A DNA stretch of 10,100 nucleotides from Flavobacteriales bacterium (GTDB lineage: Bacteria > Bacteroidota > Bacteroidia > Flavobacteriales_E > Vicingaceae), in the NCBI GenBank assembly GCA_029262915.1, contig JAJCYN010000269.1, forward strand, positions 1 through 10,100, in the 5' to 3' direction. Below the pieces are notes generated by a model. That model saw nothing but the letters and a program-made list of their open reading frames with translations. It made no database searches and was not told the origin of the DNA. The translations under genes and the position numbers were made by a program. Every line of letters starts with the position of its first letter. Position 1 is the stretch's first letter. Shown here piece by piece: positions 1 through 6,569 of this stretch.

Positions 1-46
1 CTAAGAGAATGAGTAGTAGTTGAAGTAAGGCTATGTTGGTTTTCAT
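1..46 (-). CDS. 5' end of a leftward gene, probable secreted protein (partial)
   Basis: Reading leftward from an ATG at 46-44, the frame stays open to the window edge and gives MKTNIALLQLLLILL. A lysine at position 2 followed by an unbroken hydrophobic run is what the start of a signal peptide or membrane anchor looks like. Only 15 codons are visible, so no function can be given. A plausible promoter (TTG, 20-nt spacer, TATATTTA) lies just upstream on the same strand, and no other gene claims this DNA, which supports a real start. The alternative is a chance open stretch in AT-rich intergenic DNA. Confidence 0.42.
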   Translation of the reverse strand, partial: MKTNIALLQLLLILL

Positions 47-67
47 GGCGGAAAAATTAGTGATTGA

Positions 68-98
68 TAAATATACTGATTGTAAATGTATTTTACAA
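68..98 (-). promoter_or_regulatory. candidate promoter of the leftward gene at the left edge
   Basis: Read on the minus strand, TTG (98-96) is followed after 20 nt by TATATTTA (75-68). The known Bacteroidota pattern is TTG-N17-23-TAnnTTTG; only the last base of the -7 box differs. Transcription would begin near position 62, leaving a leader of about 15 nt before the ATG at 46. The spacer contains most of a perfect palindrome, which suggests repressor control. AT-rich DNA gives chance matches easily. Confidence 0.4.
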
Positions 99-100
99 TC
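78..100. repeat. perfect 9-bp inverted repeat, candidate operator
   Basis: GATTGTAAA (78-86) and TTTACAATC (92-100) are exact reverse complements separated by TGTAT. The length and spacing of the arms suit a dimeric DNA-binding protein. One arm contains the putative -33 TTG of the leftward promoter and the rest fills the spacer toward its -7 box. No U-tract follows on either strand, and both neighbouring genes start away from this point, so a terminator is unlikely. Confidence 0.5.
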
Positions 101-114
101 CGTTAAAAAACGGA
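99..114. repeat. second inverted repeat abutting the first
   Basis: TCCGTT (99-104) and AACGGA (109-114) form a perfect 6-bp stem around AAAA. It shares two bases (99-100) with the preceding palindrome, so the two would compete or stack in a folded strand. It may be a further regulator site or part of the leader of the rightward gene. No function is demonstrated. Confidence 0.35.
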
Positions 115-168
115 TATAAAGGAGTAATTAGAAGTCATTATTTTTAGCTAGTTATCACATTATTTTAG

Positions 169-176
169 ATATTTGA
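169..176 (+). promoter_or_regulatory. candidate -7 box for the T9SS cargo gene
   Basis: GATATTTG matches TAnnTTTG at five of six fixed positions and lies 28 nt before the ATG at 205. No TTG is found 17-23 nt upstream, only a T run at 141-145. The call is therefore weak. Confidence 0.25.
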
Positions 177-204
177 TAAAAATTTAATAATTGATTAATT
201 TCAA

Positions 205-1293
205 ATGAAAAAATTACTCTTATTTATTTGTTACATTTTTGTAAATGGTTTGCTGTTTGCTCAAATTACCATTACCGATGCAGATATGCCTTCGGTTAAT
301 GATACGGTTCGTTTAAGTACTACAGTAAACATACAGGGTTTAGATCCCACCTTAACGGGGACAAACTTTTCTTGGAATTTTTCCACATTGTTGCCAAATG
401 CTCAGCGAATTGACACCTTCTTTTCAGTAGCTTCAACCCCTCTAGCTTATCAAGTTTTTTTTAACAATTTTATTTTTTACCCCAACCATAATGCAAGTTT
501 TGCATTAAGAGGAATTGATATTGGAATACCTCAAGTGCCCATTACCGAAGTATTTAATTACATTAAAAAATCATCATCAGCTTATGATAACGTTGGGTTT
601 GGTTCTAAAATAAATGGAATTCCAAGTTCAACACAAAATATACCTGTTGATAGAGAATATGAATTTCCTATGAATTATAATAATAATCATACATCAAATT
701 CTGAGTTTGGAATAACGGTTCCCACATTTGGTCATTACGGGCAATCACTAGAAAGAATTGATACGGTTGATGGTTGGGGTTCTTTAACGCTGCCAAATGG
801 AACGTATAATGTATTAAGAGTAAAGTCTATTTTAAATAAAATAGATACCACTTTTATAGATTTAGCCGGTTTTGGATTTACAACATCAAGACCAGAGGAG
901 ATTGAGTACAAATGGTTGGCAGCAGGAAAAGGGGGGCCTATTTTAAAAATTGTAACTGTTGCAGGAAATGTTACGCTAATAGAATATCAAGATGATTTTG
1001 TAGTAGGGATAAAGGAAGTGAATAAAATTAACAATGTTACGTTGTTCCCTAATCCAACAAAAAACCATTTAATAATTGATTTTAATGCTGGTATTTCAGG
1101 AAATTTAAAAATTAAGCTCAAAGATGTTTTAGGAAAAGAAGTATCGACTCTTTACAGTAAAAAGGTTCTGTTTGGCAATAATAAGTTGGCAATCGATTTA
1201 ACGCAACATGCTATAAAAACAGGAATTTATTTTGTGGAGTTTTTACTTGATAATAAAGGGTATTATACTCAAAAGATTGTTGTAACAGAGTAA
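205..1293 (+). CDS. T9SS type A sorting domain-containing secreted protein
   Basis: This is a 362-residue exported protein of unknown activity. Residues 1-20 form a signal peptide (two lysines, hydrophobic core, cleavage likely after FAQ). Residues about 20-270 are rich in Thr, Asn and aromatic residues, look beta-rich, and match no family I recognise. Residues about 278-362 are a classic Por/T9SS C-terminal domain: it opens with VTLFPNP, has an LKDVLGKEV strand in the middle, GIYFVEF near the end, and closes with QKIVVTE. In this family the tail directs passage through the type IX outer-membrane translocon and is usually removed, with the product secreted or anchored to the surface. The gene stands alone and converges on the efflux operon with only 4 nt between stop codons. 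The ATG fits the signal peptide exactly and has no Shine-Dalgarno sequence, as is usual in this phylum. Confidence 0.9.
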   Translation: MKKLLLFICYIFVNGLLFAQITITDADMPSVNDTVRLSTTVNIQGLDPTLTGTNFSWNFSTLLPNAQRIDTFFSVASTPLAYQVFFNNFIFYPNHNASFALRGIDIGIPQVPITEVFNYIKKSSSAYDNVGFGSKINGIPSSTQNIPVDREYEFPMNYNNNHTSNSEFGITVPTFGHYGQSLERIDTVDGWGSLTLPNGTYNVLRVKSILNKIDTTFIDLAGFGFTTSRPEEIEYKWLAAGKGGPILKIVTVAGNVTLIEYQDDFVVGIKEVNKINNVTLFPNPTKNHLIIDFNAGISGNLKIKLKDVLGKEVSTLYSKKVLFGNNKLAIDLTQHAIKTGIYFVEFLLDNKGYYTQKIVVTE

Positions 1294-1297
1294 AGCC

Positions 1298-2743
1298 TTA
1301 ATTACTAATTACCGTTTTACTTTCAAAATCATAGTGAGTCGTTTTTCGAATATCGTAATAGGATTGCCAAAAAGTTCTGTAAGCATTGATGTAACTAATT
1401 AAAGCATTGTCTTTTTCTTGTTGAGCAATTTGTAAATCGGTAACTAATATTTTTCCGAGTAAGTATCGTTGTTTTGATACCTCAAACCTTTTTGCTGCTA
1501 CTTCATTTGCTCTTTCACTCACTTTTAATTGTTTTCGATTAAGGTTAAATCCTGCTACTTTTTCATAAATGTCTTGATCAAAATCAATTTTTTCTTGCTC
1601 TATAATAGAGTTTACCAAATCGGCATTTGCTTGAGCTTGTTTAATTCGTCCTTTACCTAATCCCCATTGTATTAATGGTACTCTAACTCCCAAAGAAACA
1701 AATTCTTGATTTTGAGGGGAGGTATAGGCATCTTCAATGTTATCGGCAGTTTGACTTAGCCCAAAAGAGGCTGTTAAATTAAAATTAAATCGGTTTTCGC
1801 TCTTGACTCTGGCAACATTCATTTCAGCTTCGAAGATTTCTCGTTGCTGCTGTACTTTTTCTGAATGATATTGATTGGCATAATTTAAGGCTTCGTTATA
1901 ATTTACTTCAAAATTTGGAACTAGTGTATCTAAAATCAATTCAATATTTTCTTGAGATGAGTATCCTAAAAAAGTAGCAATTTTTTGACGGCTCAATTCA
2001 AAATTAAGTTTTGATTGTTCAAAAGCCATTTCAGAATTTAATAAAGAGAGTTCGAGTTGTAATAATTCATTTTCTGCAATTTTCCCATAACTATACCTTC
2101 CTTTACCTATTTTATAGATGGTATCGTTATTCAAGAAATTCTTCTCCGCATTTTCCATACTTAATTGATCTCTTAATAAATCAAAATATTTGTTAACAGC
2201 TTCCATAGAAAGTGCTTCAACCTCTTCTGTTTTGAGTAATTGGGCTTCACTAAAAAGTAATGGTTCAATTTTTTTATCCCATTTAAAACGGTTAAATCCA
2301 AAAATATTCTGAGAATAACCAAACTCAACAGGTCTGCTTAAGTAAGTGGTGGATTCAATATTGCCTGAAAGTTGGATGTTATCTAGTCCGGAACGCATAA
2401 AAATACTACCACCAGTAATAGGGACTAATTGGTTAACACTTAGGTTTGCTCGGTTAGATATTATATTTCTGTTTACAAATATTTCTGAACCATCATCTTG
2501 TGTTATGCTCGAAATGGATCTTTCAAATTCAGGTAATGTACCATCAAATACTAGGGAGGGTAAAAATTGACGTTTATAGGAAAAATTTCGCCAATATGAA
2601 TTTTGATACTTGTTTTCAATTTGTTTGCTTCTAATACTTTTTACTTTTGCTAAACCAATTACATCATTTAACGATAATTTGTTTTGTGCTTGAGAGATTA
2701 GCCCCAATAACAAGCATAAAGTTATAGTAAGAATCTTCTTCAT
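1298..2743 (-). CDS. TolC family outer membrane efflux protein
   Basis: This 481-residue protein is the outer-membrane channel of the tripartite pump encoded by the operon. A signal peptide covers residues 1-20 (MKKILTITLC start, cleavage near SQAQ). The mature protein opens with KLSLNDVIGLAK, the usual N-terminal helix of the outer membrane efflux protein family. Long alternating helices follow, including stretches around QLELSLLNSEMAFEQSKLNFELSRQ and, near the C-terminus, SKQRYLLGKILVTDLQIAQQ, the repeated RY..G.....DL..AQ pattern typical of the family. Length matches TolC-like proteins (about 420-490 residues). It is the last gene of the operon: its ATG lies 1 nt after the permease stop codon, with no Shine-Dalgarno sequence, so translation is probably coupled. 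The substrate cannot be told from the sequence. The family call is firm, and it probably pairs with the adjacent adaptor. Confidence 0.93.
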   Translation of the reverse strand: MKKILTITLCLLLGLISQAQNKLSLNDVIGLAKVKSIRSKQIENKYQNSYWRNFSYKRQFLPSLVFDGTLPEFERSISSITQDDGSEIFVNRNIISNRANLSVNQLVPITGGSIFMRSGLDNIQLSGNIESTTYLSRPVEFGYSQNIFGFNRFKWDKKIEPLLFSEAQLLKTEEVEALSMEAVNKYFDLLRDQLSMENAEKNFLNNDTIYKIGKGRYSYGKIAENELLQLELSLLNSEMAFEQSKLNFELSRQKIATFLGYSSQENIELILDTLVPNFEVNYNEALNYANQYHSEKVQQQREIFEAEMNVARVKSENRFNFNLTASFGLSQTADNIEDAYTSPQNQEFVSLGVRVPLIQWGLGKGRIKQAQANADLVNSIIEQEKIDFDQDIYEKVAGFNLNRKQLKVSERANEVAAKRFEVSKQRYLLGKILVTDLQIAQQEKDNALISYINAYRTFWQSYYDIRKTTHYDFESKTVISN

Positions 2744-2744
2744 T

Positions 2745-4061
2745 TTAATTGTGTCTTAATGAATGTACAGGATCTTGTTCTGCAGCTTTTTTTGCAGGCA
2801 TATAGCCAAAAATAACTCCAATAAAAGCACTTACAAAAAAAGAGATAACAACACTCCACATTGAGATAATTGTTGGTGTTCCAGTTAACCATTCTGCTAA
2901 ATAAGACAGAATAAATCCTAAAATAATACCAATAATTCCGCCTATCAAGGAGATTAATCCTGCTTCGTAAACAAATTGTTCTTTTATGTCTTTCTTTTTG
3001 GCCCCTATTGCCATTCTTAACCCTATTTCTTTAATTCGTTCCAATACCGATGCCAACATTATATTCATAATTCCAATCCCTCCAACAAGTAAAGAAATGG
3101 CAGCAATTACACCTAAAAGGATATTAAAAATATCATCTGTTTGTTTTTTTTGCTGAAGAATTTGTTCTGGAACTACAATCTCAAAATCTTCAACTTCATG
3201 GTGTCTTCGCAACAATAAACGATACAAAATATCCACGCTCTCAGTCATATTATCAGTTTCGGTAATTCCAATTATTATTTTTTCTATTTGATCGGTAATT
3301 TCAGTTTCTGTTTTAGGTTCTTTATTTTCTTCGTCATCATCATTATTTTGTTCTATCAAAGATTTCTCAGTTATTCTACCACGATCTTTGTACCTTCTTA
3401 AAACGGTATTTATCGGAACAAAAATTTCATCATTATAATTATTCATCCCTATGTTTTGTAGCGATTCACCTATTTTTTCTCCAGGGGAAATAATACCAAT
3501 TATGGAAAGCTGTAGTCGATTTGTTTTTAGGGTTTTTCCAATTGGATTTTTTCCAGCAAAAAGTTTTATAGCGAGATTGGAACCAATTAAACAAACAGCA
3601 TCGGATTTTTTTTGTTGCAATTCAGAAAATATGGAACCTTTATCCAATTTTAAATTATAAATCGAGAAGTACTCAGAACTAACTCCAACCAGATTGCAAT
3701 TTTTCTTTTTTCCGTTAGCGATAGCTGAAGTTTCATAACTAAGAAATGGAGTTATTTTTTCTATTCCGGGTAAAATATCTTTAATTGCGTTAACATCATT
3801 TACAGTTAATTTAGGGCTGTATTTTTTTGTAACGTTATCTTCTTCTTCAATGTTTCCAGTAATTTTCGGACGAATAATGATGTTTTTAGCCCCAACTTGC
3901 TCAATTTGTTCAATAATTTGTTGTTGGGCTCCGTTACCAATAGCGAGCATGGTTATTACAGCAGCAACACCAAAAATAATTCCAAGAGCAGTTAAACTTG
4001 ACCGAAATTTATTTTCGAATAAGGCATCAAAAGCAATGTTTATATTGGTTCGATTAAACAA
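2745..4061 (-). CDS. MacB-type ABC transporter permease (FtsX domain)
   Basis: This 438-residue protein is the inner-membrane subunit of a MacB-type mechanotransmission exporter. Transmembrane helix 1 is at about 20-42, a large periplasmic domain (MacB_PCD) spans about 43-310, and helices 2-4 lie at about 312-336, 366-390 and 398-420. The FtsX signatures are clear: KEIGLRMAIGAKKKDI (345-359) at the cytoplasmic coupling loop, and PAKKAAEQDPVHSLR at the C-terminus. It lacks the nucleotide-binding domain fused to E. coli MacB; the separate ATPase two genes upstream supplies it. A highly acidic segment (about 237-259, with DDDEENKEPKTETE) sits inside the periplasmic domain. The start is TTG at 4061-4059. 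It is preceded by a GGAGG at 6 nt, and the next in-frame ATG falls inside helix 1, so TTG is the credible start. The gene begins 3 nt after the adaptor stop codon. Confidence 0.93.
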   Translation of the reverse strand: MFNRTNINIAFDALFENKFRSSLTALGIIFGVAAVITMLAIGNGAQQQIIEQIEQVGAKNIIIRPKITGNIEEEDNVTKKYSPKLTVNDVNAIKDILPGIEKITPFLSYETSAIANGKKKNCNLVGVSSEYFSIYNLKLDKGSIFSELQQKKSDAVCLIGSNLAIKLFAGKNPIGKTLKTNRLQLSIIGIISPGEKIGESLQNIGMNNYNDEIFVPINTVLRRYKDRGRITEKSLIEQNNDDDEENKEPKTETEITDQIEKIIIGITETDNMTESVDILYRLLLRRHHEVEDFEIVVPEQILQQKKQTDDIFNILLGVIAAISLLVGGIGIMNIMLASVLERIKEIGLRMAIGAKKKDIKEQFVYEAGLISLIGGIIGIILGFILSYLAEWLTGTPTIISMWSVVISFFVSAFIGVIFGYMPAKKAAEQDPVHSLRHN

Positions 4062-4064
4062 AAA

Positions 4065-5297
4065 TTACCTCCACGAAATTGATTCAATATCTTCTGGTTT
4101 AACCATCAAAAATTCCTCTTTTTCTGATAATCCCTTTAAAATTACTACGAAATTAGCATTTGTTTTTCCTAAGCTAACTTCTTGTCTTTTTAATCCCAAT
4201 CCAGTTTTTAATACAACGTAACTGATAGAATCATTTACAAAAACGCTTTCTTGTGGAATAAAAAGTACGTCTTTTAATTCTTCAACAAGTATTTCATTAT
4301 TGGTTGTCATAGCCGGTCTTAAAAGTGTATCTTTTTCGTTTATTTCTACTGTTACTTCAAACACTTTTGAATCGCTATTGGGTAACTGCTCTCCAACATT
4401 GGCTACATCTACGACTTCTCCTGTAAAATTTTTATCGGGAAAAGCATCTATAGTTAAATCGACTTTTAACCCTTTTTTTAAGTTACTTATATCTATTTCG
4501 TTAACATAAGTTTTTGTTACCATTTTTGATAAATCTGGGAGTGTTGCTACTGTTGGATCCCAAACACTAATTTGGCTACCAGAAGTAATTTTAGTGCCAT
4601 TCCAGGTTCTTTTGTAAACCACCATTCCATCTTTTGGAGCTAAAATTTGGAGTTCTTGAACTAGCTCTTCTAAACGATCTAATTTGGATTGCTCTTGTTT
4701 CAAAGATAACCTAACTTGATGCAATTTTGCAGCATTTTGTTTTCTCTTTAGCCCAATGTTGCTTGTACTTTGTTTGTAGCTTCTTTCTGCTTTCTCTAAA
4801 TCAATTTCAGCTTGTCTTTGTACAGCAGGAGCTTCATAAGAACTTTGATCAAAAATAAGTTGCTTTTCTTCAATTTCATATTTAAGATTTAGCAGATCAT
4901 TCTTAAGCTTCATCATTTCAATGGCAGTATCTAACCTTGCTTGTTCATATTCCGATGTAATTTTTTCAACCTCAGTAGCTGCAGCAATCATTTTTGTTCC
5001 TACTTCAGATTTATCTAATTGAGCAACATAATCACCTTTTTTAACATAAGTCCCTTCAGAAACAATGTCGGTTATTTTTATTTGCCAAATCCCGTGTGCA
5101 CGTAAACTTGTCGGACCTTTAATGTCTTCACTTTTTTTTGCTTTTAGCTCTCCAGAAGTGTTTACTTCAATCCTGAAATTTCCTTTTTGAACGATGTTAT
5201 ATAATTTTTCACTTTCGGATTCTGGCCAAAATATAAAAGACATTATTATTAATGTGATTACACCAATTATTATCCAATGTAATTTTGTTAGTTTCAT
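4065..5297 (-). CDS. HlyD/MacA family periplasmic adaptor of the efflux pump
   Basis: This 410-residue membrane-fusion protein links the permease to the TolC-like channel. The N-terminus is a single membrane anchor (about 8-24) with a short cytoplasmic end and no lipobox. The two lipoyl half-motifs are at about 67-95 (with IVSEGTYVKKGDYVAQLD) and about 218-245 (LAPKDGMVVYKR). Between them a charged alpha-helical hairpin (about 100-215) would reach up to the outer-membrane channel. Beta-barrel and membrane-proximal domains follow, including LKKGLKVDLTIDAFPDKNFTGEVVDVA (split here by position: 273-299) and FIPQESVF. The length is slightly more than usual for MacA (about 370). It starts 12 nt after the ATPase gene and ends 3 nt before the permease. 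Adaptor and permease are clearly a pair; the substrate is unknown. Confidence 0.93.
   Translation of the reverse strand: MKLTKLHWIIIGVITLIIMSFIFWPESESEKLYNIVQKGNFRIEVNTSGELKAKKSEDIKGPTSLRAHGIWQIKITDIVSEGTYVKKGDYVAQLDKSEVGTKMIAAATEVEKITSEYEQARLDTAIEMMKLKNDLLNLKYEIEEKQLIFDQSSYEAPAVQRQAEIDLEKAERSYKQSTSNIGLKRKQNAAKLHQVRLSLKQEQSKLDRLEELVQELQILAPKDGMVVYKRTWNGTKITSGSQISVWDPTVATLPDLSKMVTKTYVNEIDISNLKKGLKVDLTIDAFPDKNFTGEVVDVANVGEQLPNSDSKVFEVTVEINEKDTLLRPAMTTNNEILVEELKDVLFIPQESVFVNDSISYVVLKTGLGLKRQEVSLGKTNANFVVILKGLSEKEEFLMVKPEDIESISWR
4068..4072 (-). promoter_or_regulatory. Shine-Dalgarno sequence GGAGG deciding a TTG start
   Basis: Read on the minus strand, GGAGG lies within the last two codons of the adaptor gene (TGG AGG TAA) and ends 6 nt before the TTG that opens the permease. 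Strong Shine-Dalgarno sequences are uncommon in Bacteroidota. Its presence here supports initiation at the weak TTG codon and tight coupling to the end of adaptor translation. A purely chance match is possible because these bases also encode Trp-Arg. Confidence 0.6.
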
Positions 5298-5309
5298 ACT
5301 CGTTTCATT

Positions 5310-5987
5310 TTAATTATTTGAAAGAATTAAACCATCTTGTAAACGAACTATTCGTTGTGTGTACTCTGCAATATCTTCTTCGTGAGTAACCATTACTATT
5401 GTATTTCCTTGTTGATGTAACTCAGTAAATAGATTCATTATTTCATAAGATGTTTCAGAATCTAAATTCCCTGTCGGCTCATCTGCTAACAATAAACTTG
5501 GGTTATTAATTAATGCTCTTGCTATCGCAACTCTTTGTATTTGTCCACCAGACATTTGATTGGGTTTTGATTCGGCTTTATCTTTTAACCCGACCTTTTC
5601 TAACATTACCAATGCTCTTTGGTATCGTTCATCTTTTTCTATCTTAGCATAAACTAAAGGTAAAGCAACATTTTCCCAAGCAGATTTTTTTCCTAATAGA
5701 TTAAAGGTTTGAAAAACAATGCCAATTTCTTCATTCCTTACCAAGGCTAATTCATCATCATTCATCCCGGCAACATCATTAGTATTTAAAATATAATTTC
5801 CTCCAGAAGGAGTATCCAAGCAAGCAATAATATTCATTAAAGTAGATTTTCCAGATCCGGAACTTCCCATTAATGCAATAAATTCGTTTTTTTGTACCTC
5901 TAAAGAAATCCCTTTAAGTGCTCGAAAAGCATTTTCTCCAACACCAAAAACTTTTTCTACATCATTTAGATTAATTACGGAGTTCAT
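5310..5987 (-). CDS. ABC transporter ATP-binding protein (MacB/LolD-type)
   Basis: This 225-residue cytoplasmic ATPase energises the adjacent permease. All motifs are intact: Walker A GSSGSGKST (41-49), Q-loop Q93, signature MSGGQ (145-149, with Met in place of the usual Leu), Walker B LLLADEP with D169 and E170, D-loop NLDS (174-177), and switch histidine H202. The pattern NEEIGIVFQTFNLL is characteristic of the MacB/LolD/FtsE branch. It is the first gene of a four-gene operon with adaptor, permease and outer-membrane channel downstream, so a role in MacAB-type efflux is much more likely than lipoprotein release (LolD) or division (FtsE). The ATG at 5987 gives the normal family N-terminus (INLNDVEKVFG). 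A 192-bp gap upstream contains the likely promoter. Confidence 0.94.
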   Translation of the reverse strand: MNSVINLNDVEKVFGVGENAFRALKGISLEVQKNEFIALMGSSGSGKSTLMNIIACLDTPSGGNYILNTNDVAGMNDDELALVRNEEIGIVFQTFNLLGKKSAWENVALPLVYAKIEKDERYQRALVMLEKVGLKDKAESKPNQMSGGQIQRVAIARALINNPSLLLADEPTGNLDSETSYEIMNLFTELHQQGNTIVMVTHEEDIAEYTQRIVRLQDGLILSNN

Positions 5988-5998
5988 ATCTCGGTATT

Positions 5999-6030
5999 CA
6001 ACGTTATTATCTGTTATTTAGTGTAAACAA
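5999..6030 (-). promoter_or_regulatory. candidate promoter of the efflux operon
   Basis: On the minus strand, TTG (6030-6028) and TAACGTTG (6006-5999) are separated by 21 nt and fit TTG-N17-23-TAnnTTTG with one mismatch. The start point would lie only a few bases before the ATG at 5987, giving a very short leader. A rival -7 box is TATCTTTC (6048-6041), with a longer leader but no TTG at the right distance. Neither is certain. The 192-bp gap 5988-6179 holds these sites and the short repeats listed next, and no gene. Confidence 0.3.
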
Positions 6031-6072
6031 GCTTAAAAGGGAAAGATACAATGATTTTAAAGGCCTAATAAT

Positions 6073-6119
6073 TTTTTATGAATTTTTATGAACTATTCCT
6101 AAAAAATAATTTCATAAAA
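6073..6119. repeat. tandem 10-bp direct repeat with an inverted copy
   Basis: TTTTTATGAA occurs twice head to tail (6073-6082 and 6083-6092). Its reverse complement TTCATAAAA is found at 6111-6119. The inverted copy could pair with either direct copy (9 bp). It lies between the 3' end of the leftward 128-codon gene and the efflux promoter, so it could end that upstream transcript or bind a regulator. No clean T-tract follows and the stem is all A/T apart from one G:C pair, so a terminator call is not justified. Confidence 0.35.
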
Positions 6120-6179
6120 TAAAAAGACAAATCTTAACCTTAAGTTATCCAATAAATGTGCTAGAATTTAACCGATGGT

Positions 6180-6566
6180 TTACTTTTTATTTTCCTTCTT
6201 GAGTTCATCTCTCATCTCTTTTGCCATTTCTCTAAAAGCGGCAACCTCTTCTTTTTTGCGTTCTTTTACAACAGCGAGTGCTTTTTTTACAAGTACAGAA
6301 CGTTTTTCTAGGTCTCTGATTTTTCCAGGCTTTTCAATGCGCATTTTTTCGTTAATACCAAGTTCATCAAGTATGTCATCCATAAACGTAATCTTATCTA
6401 ACCCAAAGTAAATTTTAATTAATTCTTTGTGCTTGTTCATTATTAGAATGTCTTGAATGGTAATGTGTTTTATATCTTGGTAACCAAACCCCAAACGAGA
6501 TTTACGAGCTAATTTTCTCATATTAACACTATAACTACTATTTTCAAACTCCTTGCTTAAATCCAT
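6180..6566 (-). CDS. small cytoplasmic protein of unknown function, coupled to the M23 peptidase gene
   Basis: I do not recognise this 128-residue protein. It has no signal peptide or membrane helix, so it should be cytoplasmic. Residues 1-40 are basic and polar (RKLARKSRLGFGYQDIKHITIQD). Residues 41-75 look helical and amphipathic, with an acidic patch FMDDILDELG. Residues 80-128 are a highly charged helix rich in Lys, Glu and Arg (for example KERKKEEVAAFREMAKEM), likely a coiled coil and possibly a binding surface for protein or nucleic acid. The ATG is 3 nt after the stop codon of the M23 gene, so the two are almost surely co-transcribed and translationally coupled. Codon use resembles its neighbours and the frame is intact. 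It is probably a real lineage-conserved gene, but no reaction can be assigned. Confidence 0.75.
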   Translation of the reverse strand: MDLSKEFENSSYSVNMRKLARKSRLGFGYQDIKHITIQDILIMNKHKELIKIYFGLDKITFMDDILDELGINEKMRIEKPGKIRDLEKRSVLVKKALAVVKERKKEEVAAFREMAKEMRDELKKENKK

Positions 6567-6569
6567 AAT

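Noticed and set aside
1286..1325. Bidirectional terminator between the convergent stop codons at 1293 and 1298
   Set aside because: Only a 6-bp AT stem (AGTAAA with TTTACT) around a long loop is available, without a T-tract. I cannot support a terminator.
5310..5987. The ATPase as LolD (lipoprotein release) or FtsE (division)
   Set aside because: Sequence motifs are shared by all three, but the operon partners are an adaptor, a MacB-type permease and a TolC-like channel, which point to efflux.
6170..6180. AACC-GAT-GGTT inverted repeat at the stop codon of the 128-codon gene, as a terminator
   Set aside because: The stem is only 4 bp and no T-tract follows on the minus strand.
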